64,000 nt of DNA from Firm-08 sp045546995. Lineage in GTDB: Bacteria; Bacillota; Clostridia; Oscillospirales; QAKW01. The stretch spans positions 132,181 to 196,180 of the forward strand of contig JAZQDW010000008.1 of NCBI GenBank assembly GCA_045546995.1. Direction: 5' to 3'. The notes under the pieces are model-generated. The model saw nothing but the letters and a program-made list of their open reading frames with translations, had not been told where the DNA came from and did no database searches. Every line of letters begins with the position of its first letter. The first letter of the stretch is position 1. The position numbers and the translations under genes are program-made. Positions 25,474 through 34,380 of this stretch are shown here, piece by piece.

Positions 25474-28400
25474 ATGAAAGATTTCGTTCATCTTCACGTG
25501 CATACTGAATACAGCCTTTTGGATGGCGCTGCTAAAATCAGCAACGTGATTCAAAAGGCTAAAAGTCTTGGCCAAAAAGCGCTTGCAATCACTGACCACG
25601 GTGTGATGTACGGGGTGATCGATTTTTATAAAGAGGCGCTTGCACAGGGGATCAAGCCGATTATCGGCTGTGAAGTTTATACCGCAGCGCGGACCCGTTT
25701 TGACAAATTGTATGAATTTGATGGTCAGGTGGGTCATCTGGTTTTGCTTGCAAAAAATAACGAGGGTTATCAAAATTTGATTTATTTGGTCTCCAAAGCA
25801 AGCGTGGAGGGCATGTATTATAAACCCCGTGTTGATATGGATTTGTTACGAGAGCATTCTGAGGGCATCATTGCATTGTCCGGTTGCCTGGCAGGCGACG
25901 TGCAACGGTTCCTGCTTCGTGATAATTATGAAGCAGCGCGTGAAAAGGCGGAGGAATATCACGCCATATTTGGCGATGATTTTTATCTTGAATTGCAAGA
26001 TCATGGCCTGAAAGAAGATGAGACTGTTATTTCAGGACTTGCCCGGCTTTCGGCTGAAACGGGTATTCCGTTGGTTGCTACTAATGATGTTCATTACGTA
26101 GAAAAGAAAGATGCAAAGTTGCAGGAAGTTCTGATGTGCATCCAGACCGGTAAAACCATCAACGATCCCAATGCAATGCGCTTTGAGACGGAAGAGTTTT
26201 ATCTGAAGTCCTCGCAGGAAATGGCTGAGCTTTTTGCTCGTTTTCCGCAAGCGATTGCAAATACCGAAGCAATTGCGCAGCAGTGCAATGTTTCCTTTGA
26301 TTTTGATCATTATCATTTACCCTCTTTTGCTATGCCTAACGAGAAAACGCCCGCTGAATACTTGCGACAGCTTGCGCTTTCCGGATTGAAAATGCGGTAT
26401 GGCGATTGTCGGCCGGAGCTTGCTGAAAGATTGGAATACGAGCTTTCTGTTATTGAAAAAATGGGGTATGTGGATTATTTTCTAATCGTCCATGACTTTA
26501 TTGACTACGCTAAGAGAAACGATATTCCGGTCGGTCCCGGCAGAGGTTCGGCGGCCGGTTCTTTAGTTGCTTATTGCTTGCGGATTACCGAGATTGACCC
26601 AATGCGTTTTGATCTGCTTTTTGAGCGTTTTTTGAATCCGGAACGTGTCAGTATGCCTGATATTGACATTGATTTTTGTGTTAAACAACGCAGTAAGGTG
26701 ATCGAATACGTCATTTCCAAATACGGCGCAGATAACGTTGCGCAGATTATTACCTTCGGTACTATGGCAGCCAAGGCGGCAATTAAAGACGTGGGTCGTG
26801 CGCTGGGTATTTCATATTCATTGGCTGATCGTGCTTCCAAGGCTGTGCCGTTCCGCTTGGGCATCACTTTGCCCGAGGCGCTGAAGGAATCTAAGGCGCT
26901 GAAGGAAATGTATGATACGGATATGCAGGTGCGTGAAATGGTAAATATGGCCATTCAGTTGGAGGGTTTTCCGCGTCATTCTTCCACGCATGCTGCCGGT
27001 GTTGTGATCACACAGCGACCCGTGTACCACTATGTTCCGGTACAGTTAACTGACGAGAACGTGGTGACTCAATTTCCGATGGGCACGCTGGAGCAACTTG
27101 GACTGTTAAAGATGGACTTTTTGGGGCTGCGGAATCTTACGGTAATTCACGAGACGGAACGTTTGATTCGTAAGCATACGCCCGATTTTTCCGCTGCAGC
27201 GATTGATTTTAATGATGCTAAAGTATACGCTTTGCTGTCAAAAGGCAAAACACAAGGCGTTTTTCAGTTGGAATCCGAAGGAATAAAACAGGTTTTGCGT
27301 CGGATGCAACCGCGGAGCATAGAGGATGTTATAGCTGTTATTTCGCTGTATCGTCCCGGTCCGATGGACTCGATTCCCAAATATATTGAAAATAAAAATA
27401 ACCCACATAAAATCGTATATAAAGATTCCAGACTTGAAAGCATTCTGGGCGTTACGTATGGGTGTATCGTTTATCAGGAGCAGGTAATGCGCATTGTTCG
27501 CGATCTGGCCGGTTACTCCTACGGTCGCGCCGACCTGGTGCGCCGCGCTATGAGCAAAAAGAAAATGGACGTTATGGAAAAGGAACGTGACATTTTTATC
27601 AATGGCCTGACAGATAAAGAGGGGAACGTGTTGATCGATGGTTGCTTGCGACGTAACGTCAGCAAACAGGTTGCCAATGAGCTGTTTGATGAAATGACCG
27701 ACTTTGCAAAATATGCGTTTAATAAGTCTCATGCGGCTTGTTATGCCTACGTTGCTTACCAAACGGCCTATCTAAAATGTCATTATCCCGCTGAATTTAT
27801 GGCAGCAATGATGACCAGCGTTATGGACAACACCGAAAAGGTCGCCGGATATATCGGTGAGTGCAAAAAGATGGGTATATCCGTACTTCCTCCTATTATT
27901 AATAAAGGAAACGCTGGGTTCGGCGTATCGGATAACAGCATTGTTTTTGGCCTTTCTGCGATCAAAAACGTGGGAAGAAAATTTGTCGACAGCATTGCTG
28001 CGGAGCGTGAGCTTAACGGAGCGTTTAAATCCTTTGTTGATTTCGTACGGCGGATGGATAGTAAGGATATGAGCCGCAAGGCGCTGGAAAGTCTGATCAA
28101 GGCGGGCGCATTTGATGAATTCGGATTCAGTCGCAAGCATCTTTTGGGCGTATATGATAAGGTGCTTGAGGCGGTGCGGAATGACGCCAGCCGTGGTGCC
28201 TTTGGTCAGATGGACCTTTTCAGCGGTGTTTTTTACGAGGAAACTGCCGGACCCGAACGTTTCTTCGTGAGCAGCATCCCTGAGTTTCCGACAGAACAAA
28301 AATTGCTGATGGAAAAAGAGGTTACCGGGTTATATATGACCGGGCACCCGCTTTCCGGGTATGACGTTCTTTATGAAAACAAAGGATATACCCGTATTGC

Positions 28401-28917
28401 GCAGATTTTGTCCAATGAAACGGACAACGAAAAACTTTATAAGTTTTTTGGTGTCCTTAATAACTGTAAAAGTAAAATGACTAAAACCAAAAAACAAATG
28501 GGATTTGCGGTTCTCGAGGATGAAACTGCAAGTGTCGAGTTGATTATTTTTCCGGCCGCCTTCAATCGTGTAGACGCCGTTTTAAAGGATGGTCAGTTGG
28601 TTTACGTCGAGGGTAGGGTGCTTTCCGAAGAGGAGGGTATCAAGGTCGTTTGTGAAAAAATGGTTGGTGCTGACGTAAAACGGATTGCTGACGCAAACAA
28701 AAAGCTGTACCTGAAAATTCCGTCTAAAGATAGTAAGGCTTGGGAGGCGGTTTCGGAGTTGCTGAAAATTTATCGTGGTGATATTTCTTGTGTGATGTAT
28801 TTTGCAGACACACAAAAATCCATTGTTACAAAACGGGATTTCGGTGTGGATGCTTCGCCCGCTTTGATGGCTGAGTTGCGGAAAATTTTGGGTAATGATC
28901 AGGTCATAATGCGATAA
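25474..28917 (+). CDS. dnaE: DNA polymerase III alpha subunit DnaE
   Basis: Second replicative C-family polymerase, without exonuclease; in PolC organisms it extends primers on the lagging strand. PHP domain first (FVHLHVHTEYSLLDGA), palm with MPDIDIDFC (Asp396, Asp398), PHP/fingers, tandem HhH and an OB fold near 985-1060. QMDLF at 912-916 is a beta-clamp-binding peptide. 1147 aa matches DnaE1-like forms. AAGGAATTG precedes the ATG. No terminator is seen before the pfkA promoter 6 nt downstream. Confidence 0.98.
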   Translation: MKDFVHLHVHTEYSLLDGAAKISNVIQKAKSLGQKALAITDHGVMYGVIDFYKEALAQGIKPIIGCEVYTAARTRFDKLYEFDGQVGHLVLLAKNNEGYQNLIYLVSKASVEGMYYKPRVDMDLLREHSEGIIALSGCLAGDVQRFLLRDNYEAAREKAEEYHAIFGDDFYLELQDHGLKEDETVISGLARLSAETGIPLVATNDVHYVEKKDAKLQEVLMCIQTGKTINDPNAMRFETEEFYLKSSQEMAELFARFPQAIANTEAIAQQCNVSFDFDHYHLPSFAMPNEKTPAEYLRQLALSGLKMRYGDCRPELAERLEYELSVIEKMGYVDYFLIVHDFIDYAKRNDIPVGPGRGSAAGSLVAYCLRITEIDPMRFDLLFERFLNPERVSMPDIDIDFCVKQRSKVIEYVISKYGADNVAQIITFGTMAAKAAIKDVGRALGISYSLADRASKAVPFRLGITLPEALKESKALKEMYDTDMQVREMVNMAIQLEGFPRHSSTHAAGVVITQRPVYHYVPVQLTDENVVTQFPMGTLEQLGLLKMDFLGLRNLTVIHETERLIRKHTPDFSAAAIDFNDAKVYALLSKGKTQGVFQLESEGIKQVLRRMQPRSIEDVIAVISLYRPGPMDSIPKYIENKNNPHKIVYKDSRLESILGVTYGCIVYQEQVMRIVRDLAGYSYGRADLVRRAMSKKKMDVMEKERDIFINGLTDKEGNVLIDGCLRRNVSKQVANELFDEMTDFAKYAFNKSHAACYAYVAYQTAYLKCHYPAEFMAAMMTSVMDNTEKVAGYIGECKKMGISVLPPIINKGNAGFGVSDNSIVFGLSAIKNVGRKFVDSIAAERELNGAFKSFVDFVRRMDSKDMSRKALESLIKAGAFDEFGFSRKHLLGVYDKVLEAVRNDASRGAFGQMDLFSGVFYEETAGPERFFVSSIPEFPTEQKLLMEKEVTGLYMTGHPLSGYDVLYENKGYTRIAQILSNETDNEKLYKFFGVLNNCKSKMTKTKKQMGFAVLEDETASVELIIFPAAFNRVDAVLKDGQLVYVEGRVLSEEEGIKVVCEKMVGADVKRIADANKKLYLKIPSKDSKAWEAVSELLKIYRGDISCVMYFADTQKSIVTKRDFGVDASPALMAELRKILGNDQVIMR

Positions 28918-28922
28918 AAGTA

Positions 28923-28951
28923 TTGATTTTTCGGGAATGTTATGGTATAAT
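28923..28951 (+). promoter_or_regulatory. Promoter of pfkA
   Basis: TTGATT (28923-28928), 17-nt spacer, TATAAT (28946-28951) with an extended -10 TGG directly upstream. The predicted start is near 28958, giving a short leader before the GGAGG of pfkA. Confidence 0.88.
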
Positions 28952-28983
28952 CATCGAGATGTAAGTACTTTGGAGGAATCACA

Positions 28984-29955
28984 ATGACAAGCAAAGTAAA
29001 AAAAATAGGCGTACTTACCAGTGGCGGTGATGCTCCGGGTATGAATGCTGCTGTTCGTGCAGTAGCAAGAAGTGCTCTGTCTAAGGGAATTGAGGTCGTT
29101 GGTATCCGTAGAGGGTATGCCGGTTTGCTGAGCGGAGATATTTTTGAGATGAATCTTCGTTCGGTTTCTAATATCATACAAACAGGCGGTACGGCATTGT
29201 TTTCTGCCAGACTCCCTGAATTTGCGCAGGAAGCTGTTCAAAATAAGGGCGTCGAAAAGTGCAAAGAATATGGAATTGACGGTTTGGTCGTAATCGGCGG
29301 TGACGGTTCTTTCCGCGGTGCGGCTGCGCTTTCTTCGAAGGGCATTCCCTGCATTGGTGTGCCCGGTACGATCGATAACGATATTGCATCCAGTGAGTAT
29401 ACGATTGGTTTTGATACGGCACTGAATTGTGTTATGGAGATGGTTGATCGTATCCGCGATACATCTCAGTCTCACGAACGTTGCTCGGTGGTTGAGGTAA
29501 TGGGACGCAGAGCCGGTTATCTTGCTCTTGAATCTGCAATTGCAACGGGTGCTACGTGCGTTCTGGTGCCTGAGATCCCAATGCCTTATGAAAAGATCGT
29601 TGATAAAATCCGTAGCAGTCGTGTTACGGGAAAATCACATTTTATCATCATTGTTGCTGAAGGTGTTGGCGGTGCGCAGGAGCTTTGCCGTAAGATCGAA
29701 GAGGATACGGGTATTGATTCCCGCTGTACAATTTTGGGACACGTTCAGCGCGGCGGTTCTCCGACGGTACGTGACCGTGTGATGGCCAGTGAAATGGGTA
29801 ATTATGCCGTCAATCTTTTGGCCAATGGCATCGGAAATCGTGTTGTTGCGTTGCAAAATGGTGTTGTCACCGATTTTGATATCCAAGAAGCTTTGGCAAT
29901 GAAAAAAGAGTTCCCGATGGAACTCTATAAAATGAGTTACGACATTTCTATTTAA
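28984..29955 (+). CDS. pfkA: ATP-dependent 6-phosphofructokinase
   Basis: Commits fructose 6-phosphate to glycolysis. The ATP site VLTSGGDAPGMNAAVRAVAR (residues 10-29), VVIGGDGSFRGA, catalytic GTIDNDI with Asp131, and EVMGRRAGYLAL are all in place. GG at the ATP site points to ATP rather than PPi use. 323 aa is standard for allosteric bacterial Pfk. It has its own promoter and is followed by a strong hairpin and tRNA-Val. pyk, often its neighbour, is not here. Confidence 0.97.
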   Translation: MTSKVKKIGVLTSGGDAPGMNAAVRAVARSALSKGIEVVGIRRGYAGLLSGDIFEMNLRSVSNIIQTGGTALFSARLPEFAQEAVQNKGVEKCKEYGIDGLVVIGGDGSFRGAAALSSKGIPCIGVPGTIDNDIASSEYTIGFDTALNCVMEMVDRIRDTSQSHERCSVVEVMGRRAGYLALESAIATGATCVLVPEIPMPYEKIVDKIRSSRVTGKSHFIIIVAEGVGGAQELCRKIEEDTGIDSRCTILGHVQRGGSPTVRDRVMASEMGNYAVNLLANGIGNRVVALQNGVVTDFDIQEALAMKKEFPMELYKMSYDISI

Positions 29956-29961
29956 TTAAAT

Positions 29962-29989
29962 GGCATACGGCCGATTTCGGCCGTATGCC
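29962..29989 (+). terminator. Strong hairpin without T tract after pfkA
   Basis: GGCATACGGCC / GGCCGTATGCC, 11 bp extendable to 13, with a very small loop. The following bases are CACAAACATTG, so it does not look like a normal intrinsic terminator. It may protect the pfkA 3' end or mark a processing point before tRNA-Val, for which I see no convincing promoter. Confidence 0.5.
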
Positions 29990-30034
29990 CACAAACATTG
30001 TTCATGATGCGTTTATAAGCGCAGGCATATATTT

Positions 30035-30111
30035 GGAGGCATAGCTCAGCTGGTTAGAGCGTTCGCTTCACATGCGAAAGGTCGCGGGTTCGAGTCCCTC
30101 TGTCTCCACCA
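30035..30111 (+). tRNA. tRNA-Val (anticodon CAC)
   Basis: 77-nt cloverleaf with CCA encoded. Acceptor GGAGGCA pairs with TGTCTCC (one G-U). The D stem is GCTC/GAGC. The anticodon stem TTCGC/GCGAA holds loop TTCACAT, anticodon CAC reading GUG. The T arm is GCGGG-TTCGAGT-CCCTC. It is followed by a good terminator. It sits between pfkA and the polysaccharide block. Confidence 0.96.
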
Positions 30112-30112
30112 A

Positions 30113-30147
30113 AATGCATCAACCTTTGGTTGGTGCATTTTTATTTT
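30113..30147 (+). terminator. Terminator of tRNA-Val
   Basis: 12-bp stem AATGCATCAACC / GGTTGGTGCATT with a 3-nt loop and one G-U pair, then TTTTATTTT. It starts one base after the tRNA CCA. Confidence 0.88.
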
Positions 30148-30165
30148 GATGAAAGGAAACGGCAA

Positions 30166-31941
30166 ATGAAAGTATTGCAGCTTTTGAAAAATATGTATCG
30201 CTCCAGCATGCTGGGAAAGTGCGGCAACTGTATCAGTCGTGCCTATGGGCGCAGTGTTGTTTTTTCGTCATTGCGGGCAGGGGAGATGGACCGCGCGCTG
30301 GGTGAATCGGTTGTCATTCGCAAAAATACTGATAAAACAAAGTCGATTTACAAAGGCAAGATCTTACCATTTTTGTTTTCCCTTGCATCGAAATTGTGCT
30401 GTATCAGCGGTAGAGAATTTTCGATTCTGCTGTCGTTCTTTTTACTTTCGTCTGCGGCCTCTGCCTTTATAGATGCTTCGTTTACCAGAGGTGTAATTTT
30501 TGCTGTCGCAATTTTGCCGTTGTTGCCGCTTTTATTTACAAAAATGTCGCTGGCCGCCCTGTTTTGTAACTCTTTTTTGGGCAGACTTTTAGGACTATCC
30601 TGCGGGCCTACAGCGCAAAAACAAAATAAAATTTTATTGATTTTGATCGGTACGTTGGGCATTGTTGGCGGTATGTTTGTTTCGTTTCCGTATTCCGTGC
30701 TGTTGCCGCTTGCGCCGGTAGCGTTGTTGATGCTTTTGGTTGTCAAACCGTTAACGATCATATATGTGATTATGCTTTGCCTGCCGATTTTCGGCACCAG
30801 CGTTTGTATAGTGTTGAGTGTTTTACTGGCGGTTTCTCATTGGCTGCAACGTTTTTTTGGTACGGTTTCCAAAACCAAAATCGACTATATCGACATATTG
30901 CTTTCGGTGTATATTGCATTGTGCGTAATCAGCAGTTTCTTTTCTTTTGCAATTGCGGATAGTCTGCGTGTGGCGTTGATGTGGGTGATTCTGTTTTCCA
31001 CGGTTTTCATTGTTATTCGCAACGTCAGGACGCGTCGTAATTTGCTATCTGTACTGGGCTTTTTGTTGGTTGGTACGGTGATCGCTTCCTGTATAGGCTT
31101 GTTTCAGTATTTTTCCGGGCAGGTTGACACAACCTGGACGGACACGGCCTTGTTTGAGGATTTGAATATTCGTATTTACAGCACCTTTGCCAACCCTAAT
31201 GTTTTTGGCGAATTTTTGTTGCTTGTAATTCCGATTTCAGCCGGCCTTGGCATTTATTTTAGAAAACTCAAATATAAAATTGCCAGTTTTGGTGTTTTAC
31301 TGCTTTCGCTTGTTGCACTGGCGCTGACATATTCCAGAGGATGCTATGTAGGCCTTGTTGTTACGGTTGTCGTCTTTTTGTGGATGTATAACAAAAAGAT
31401 TTTAGGTCTTTTGCTGGTAATTGGTACACCGATCGGTATTACAATGTTGCCTCAAAATATGATTGATCGTATTTTGAGCATGGTCAATCTTGCGGATAGC
31501 TCTACCTCCTACCGTCTGAAAATTTATCAGGGTTCGTTTGAATTGCTTAAAACCTATTGGCCCAGCGGTCTGGGTATTGGCGAAACAGCGTTTAATTACG
31601 TTTACCCGTTTTTTGGTATTCAGGGGATTGTTGCGCCGCATACCCATTCGCTGTTTTTGCAGCTGATGACCAGTTTTGGTATTGCCGGATTAATTTATGT
31701 GCTCTTTTTGTTGTTTGTTTATCATAGAAATATCATTTCTTTCAGCAAAAAATATCAAAAAAATGACAGAAATAAGTTGTTGTTGATTATTTTTGGTTCG
31801 GTTCTTTCCGGCTTTTTGGTACAAAGTATATTTGACTATACGTGGTATAACTATCGTGTGTATATGCTGTTCTGGTTAATCATTGCACTGGGGATTGCGA
31901 CGTATAAAATCCTGAGGGAGGAGCGTGTTTTGGATGATTAA
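30166..31941 (+). CDS. O-antigen ligase/polymerase family membrane protein
   Basis: 591-residue multispanning protein of the Wzy/WaaL superfamily, which polymerises or transfers lipid-linked glycans outside the membrane. A soluble N terminus (about 65 residues) is followed by roughly a dozen hydrophobic segments. The large loop near 310-350 has FSGQVDTTWTDTALFEDLNIRI and STFANPNVFGEFLLLVIP, then TYSRGCYVG, matching the Wzy_C core, and GIGETAFNYVYPFFG with an HTHSLFLQL motif follows. The ATG at 30166 has AAAGGA upstream; an in-frame ATG at 30130 lies inside the tRNA terminator and is rejected. It leads a block with a glycosyltransferase and two DUF4330-like proteins. Substrate unknown. Confidence 0.85.
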   Translation: MKVLQLLKNMYRSSMLGKCGNCISRAYGRSVVFSSLRAGEMDRALGESVVIRKNTDKTKSIYKGKILPFLFSLASKLCCISGREFSILLSFFLLSSAASAFIDASFTRGVIFAVAILPLLPLLFTKMSLAALFCNSFLGRLLGLSCGPTAQKQNKILLILIGTLGIVGGMFVSFPYSVLLPLAPVALLMLLVVKPLTIIYVIMLCLPIFGTSVCIVLSVLLAVSHWLQRFFGTVSKTKIDYIDILLSVYIALCVISSFFSFAIADSLRVALMWVILFSTVFIVIRNVRTRRNLLSVLGFLLVGTVIASCIGLFQYFSGQVDTTWTDTALFEDLNIRIYSTFANPNVFGEFLLLVIPISAGLGIYFRKLKYKIASFGVLLLSLVALALTYSRGCYVGLVVTVVVFLWMYNKKILGLLLVIGTPIGITMLPQNMIDRILSMVNLADSSTSYRLKIYQGSFELLKTYWPSGLGIGETAFNYVYPFFGIQGIVAPHTHSLFLQLMTSFGIAGLIYVLFLLFVYHRNIISFSKKYQKNDRNKLLLIIFGSVLSGFLVQSIFDYTWYNYRVYMLFWLIIALGIATYKILREERVLDD

Positions 31942-33058
31942 AGTTATGCACTGTATCAGTGATACGAATTTCGGCGGCGCAGGAAGAGTATTGCTTAATT
32001 ATTTAAATCATTTTGATCGCAGTGCGTTTGAGATCATCGTCGTTATTCCGAAAGGAAGTAAGTTGCTTCAATATCTGGATGACGGTGCGTACCGGGTTGT
32101 CGAGTTTGACGGATTGTATGATCGGTCCTATCATCGTAATGACGTAAAAGGGCTGAAAGACTTGATTTGTCAGTACAGACCGGATGTCGTTCATTCTCAT
32201 GGCGCACTCAGCGCTCGTATTGCGGCGAAAAAGTGTAAATGTAAAATTGTGTATACTCGGCACAGCGTATTTGATTTACCCAAATGGCAGACAATGGTTC
32301 CCGGAAAATGGCTGCTGGGCTTTATGAATACGTATTATGCCGATCGCATTATTGCGGTTTCTCCCGCTGCCAAAACGTTATTGATCGAGTCGGGGACGTC
32401 GGCAGATATGATTGACGTTGTGTTTAACGGTGTTGAGGCTATGCGATCTTGCGATGAGGAAACGGCTCAATTGGCTAGGGATCGTTTTGGCATTCGTCCC
32501 AATACGTTTGTGTGTTCTATTATCGCCCGTTTGGAAGAGGTTAAAGGTCACAAATACGTGATCGATGCTGCTAAATTGTTAAAAGAACAGGGCCAGTCAG
32601 ACGTACAGATCCTGATCGCCGGTGCCGGCGGTATCGAAGAAGAACTCAAGGCATATGCTGCGCAGCAGGATGTGATGGACTTGGTGCGTTTTATCGGATT
32701 TGTCAGGGAAATGGATCAACTGTTGTCTGTTACGGATCTGCAGTTAAACGCTTCGTTCGGAACAGAGGCGACGTCAATGTCACTGCTGGAAGGCTTTTCT
32801 TTGGGCGTGCCTGCTGTCGTTTCGGATTTTGGCGGCAATCCCTTTGTTGTGGAGCATGGGGAAAATGGGCTGATTTTTGCCAAAAAAGACGCTCATGCCT
32901 TATTTGAGGCGATCTTGGCTATGAAGCAGGATGATGCATTGTTGAAGCGGTGTATGCGTGGAGCAAAACAAAGTTTTGAAACGCGCTTCACTGCTGAGAA
33001 GATGACGATTGAGATGGAAAAAGTATATTATAAGATTTGTGAGGAGAGCGGCAAATGA
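31934..33058 (+). CDS. Glycosyltransferase family 4 protein
   Basis: Retaining GT-B enzyme that adds a nucleotide-activated sugar to a growing glycan. The N-terminal Rossmann half begins IKVMHCISDTNFGGAGRVLLNY and includes VVHSHGALSARIAA. The C-terminal half has IIARLEEVKGHKYVIDAAKLL, a typical donor-site start, and EATSMSLLEGFSLGVPAVVS, the EX7E signature. No membrane segment. The ATG at 31934 stands 10 nt after AGGGAGGAG; the GTG at 31925 is too close to that site. It overlaps the polymerase gene by 8 nt, so the two probably act together. Sugar and acceptor unknown. Confidence 0.92.
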   Translation: MIKVMHCISDTNFGGAGRVLLNYLNHFDRSAFEIIVVIPKGSKLLQYLDDGAYRVVEFDGLYDRSYHRNDVKGLKDLICQYRPDVVHSHGALSARIAAKKCKCKIVYTRHSVFDLPKWQTMVPGKWLLGFMNTYYADRIIAVSPAAKTLLIESGTSADMIDVVFNGVEAMRSCDEETAQLARDRFGIRPNTFVCSIIARLEEVKGHKYVIDAAKLLKEQGQSDVQILIAGAGGIEEELKAYAAQQDVMDLVRFIGFVREMDQLLSVTDLQLNASFGTEATSMSLLEGFSLGVPAVVSDFGGNPFVVEHGENGLIFAKKDAHALFEAILAMKQDDALLKRCMRGAKQSFETRFTAEKMTIEMEKVYYKICEESGK

Positions 33059-33528
33059 AAAGAAAGTGGAATTGGTTAGACACGGTAATCGTATGCGTTG
33101 TTTTGGCTTTGATTGCCGGTGTCGTGCTCTTTTTTATGCGCCCGACAGGGGAAGAGTTTGCAAATCATACTGAAACGGATTTGTATATTACGGTGGAAAC
33201 GGAAAAGGCTCGAATAGGTACCTTTGATGCCATAAAGGCAGGCGATGCGGTTGCATTGGTCAACGGCAAAGAACTCGGCGTAATCGAAAAGGTGGAATTT
33301 CTCCCCAGCGAGGTCGCTGTTTTTGATAACGAAAACAAACAGTTTAGCCTGAATAAGGTGGAGGAGTATCCGTTTTGCCGTGTTGTAATTAAAACGACAG
33401 GCTATAAAAACGAAAAGGGCGAAGTGCTTGTGTTGGATAAGGCAATTTATCTGGATGATGAATGGAACCTGGAGACAAGCGCTTATCGCTTCGTTGCTCG
33501 AATTACGAATGTAAAAGGAGCTGAATAA
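33055..33528 (+). CDS. DUF4330-like membrane-anchored protein (first copy)
   Basis: 157 aa, one N-terminal helix (about 9-28, WLDTVIVCVVLALIAGVVLFF) and an outer beta-rich domain. The sequence resembles the protein encoded next, which carries the DUF4330 start pattern; both share the order TM helix, Val/Ile-rich strands, a GD(A/V)VA turn and a repeat of short strands. Function of the family is not known. Overlaps the glycosyltransferase by 4 nt, so co-expression with the glycan genes is likely. Confidence 0.7.
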   Translation: MKRKWNWLDTVIVCVVLALIAGVVLFFMRPTGEEFANHTETDLYITVETEKARIGTFDAIKAGDAVALVNGKELGVIEKVEFLPSEVAVFDNENKQFSLNKVEEYPFCRVVIKTTGYKNEKGEVLVLDKAIYLDDEWNLETSAYRFVARITNVKGAE

Positions 33529-33530
33529 GG

Positions 33531-34028
33531 ATGAAAATAGTAGATAGTAACGGAAAATTGTTTGGAAAACTGAATTTGTTGGATTTAGTGATTCTACTTA
33601 TTCTGGTGATATTGCTGGCCGGCGGCGTTTATAAGCTTGCTTTTGTGGATAATACGGTATATATTCCCGATTATAAGGAAGGCACCTTCGACATTCGTCT
33701 GCATAATTTGCGGGATTATGAGGTGCAGGCCTTGACGGTTGGCGATGTGGTTGCAGTGCCGAAGATTCAGGATCTTGGCACAATCAGTGATATAAAAATC
33801 GAAAAACGAGTTGATTTGGTTAATGGCGCCGACGGTAAGGTGTATCCGACGGAGCATCCGCTGTACTATTCTGTTGTCATTACGGTTAAGACCGAGCAAC
33901 TTGAGCAACGGGAAGACTTGTATTACGTCGGCAAGAATTATCAGATGATCGATGGACAAACGCTGGACATTGTGAGCGGCGTTGTTAGCTGCAAAGGAAA
34001 CGTCATTGCCATTGATATTGCTGAATAA
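33531..34028 (+). CDS. DUF4330 family membrane-anchored protein (second copy)
   Basis: 165 aa; MKIVDSNGKLFGKLNLLDLV is the family's typical start, followed by a single helix (about 20-38) and an extracytoplasmic domain with GDVVAVPKIQDLGTISDI. It starts 3 nt after the first copy, and a bidirectional terminator follows. Two DUF4330-type genes in a row behind a glycan polymerase and a glycosyltransferase suggest a paired envelope component, perhaps heteromeric (inference). No enzymatic motif is visible. Confidence 0.78.
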   Translation: MKIVDSNGKLFGKLNLLDLVILLILVILLAGGVYKLAFVDNTVYIPDYKEGTFDIRLHNLRDYEVQALTVGDVVAVPKIQDLGTISDIKIEKRVDLVNGADGKVYPTEHPLYYSVVITVKTEQLEQREDLYYVGKNYQMIDGQTLDIVSGVVSCKGNVIAIDIAE

Positions 34029-34032
34029 AAAT

Positions 34033-34062
34033 AAAAAAGCGGTTCGTCTGAACCGCTTTTTT
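34033..34062. terminator. Bidirectional terminator between DUF4330 gene and ireB
   Basis: AAAAAAGCGGTTC / GAACCGCTTTTTT with loop GTCT. A and T runs on the two sides make it work for the plus-strand glycan block and for minus-strand ireB, which ends 6 nt away. Confidence 0.92.
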
Positions 34063-34067
34063 GCATT

Positions 34068-34313
34068 TTAGTTATCCAAATAATCCTTCAACAACGTTTG
34101 TAATAATTCCTCACGATCGATCTTGCGAATCAAAGAACGGGCGTTGTTGTGATTGGTGATATAAGTGGGATCTTCCGACAAAAGATATCCTACGATCTGA
34201 TTGAGAGGGTTGTATCCTTTTTCTTTCAGTGCGTCATAGACCGTGATCAAAATCTGCTTGGTCTGATTTTCTTTTTCAGCGTTAATTCTAAATTGCATTG
34301 TATTTCCGTTCAT
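34068..34313 (-). CDS. ireB: IreB family regulatory phosphoprotein (UPF0297)
   Basis: 81-residue all-helical protein; in Enterococcus IreB is phosphorylated by the PASTA kinase IreK and lowers cephalosporin resistance. The hallmarks are ILITVYDALKEKGYNPLNQI followed by VGYLLSEDPTYITNHNNARSLIRKIDREELL. A Thr near the N terminus (Thr5) could be a phosphosite, as in the family. The ATG at 34313 follows GAGGTGAG; an upstream GTG is part of that ribosome-binding site. Usual neighbours alaS and ruvX are absent. It has its own promoter. Confidence 0.92.
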   Translation of the reverse strand: MNGNTMQFRINAEKENQTKQILITVYDALKEKGYNPLNQIVGYLLSEDPTYITNHNNARSLIRKIDREELLQTLLKDYLDN

Positions 34314-34331
34314 AATACTCACCTCGCAACT

Positions 34332-34360
34332 ATTGTATCTTATTTTTTGAAAAATTTCAA
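34332..34360 (-). promoter_or_regulatory. Promoter of ireB
   Basis: On the minus strand TTGAAA (34355-34360), 17-nt spacer, TACAAT (34332-34337), about 20 nt before the ireB start. Confidence 0.75.
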
Positions 34361-34380
34361 CTAAAATTGAAAAACTTTAC

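Noticed and set aside
29999..30034. A promoter directly before tRNA-Val
   Set aside because: TATAAG- and TATATT-like sequences occur, but no -35 box at proper distance could be found.
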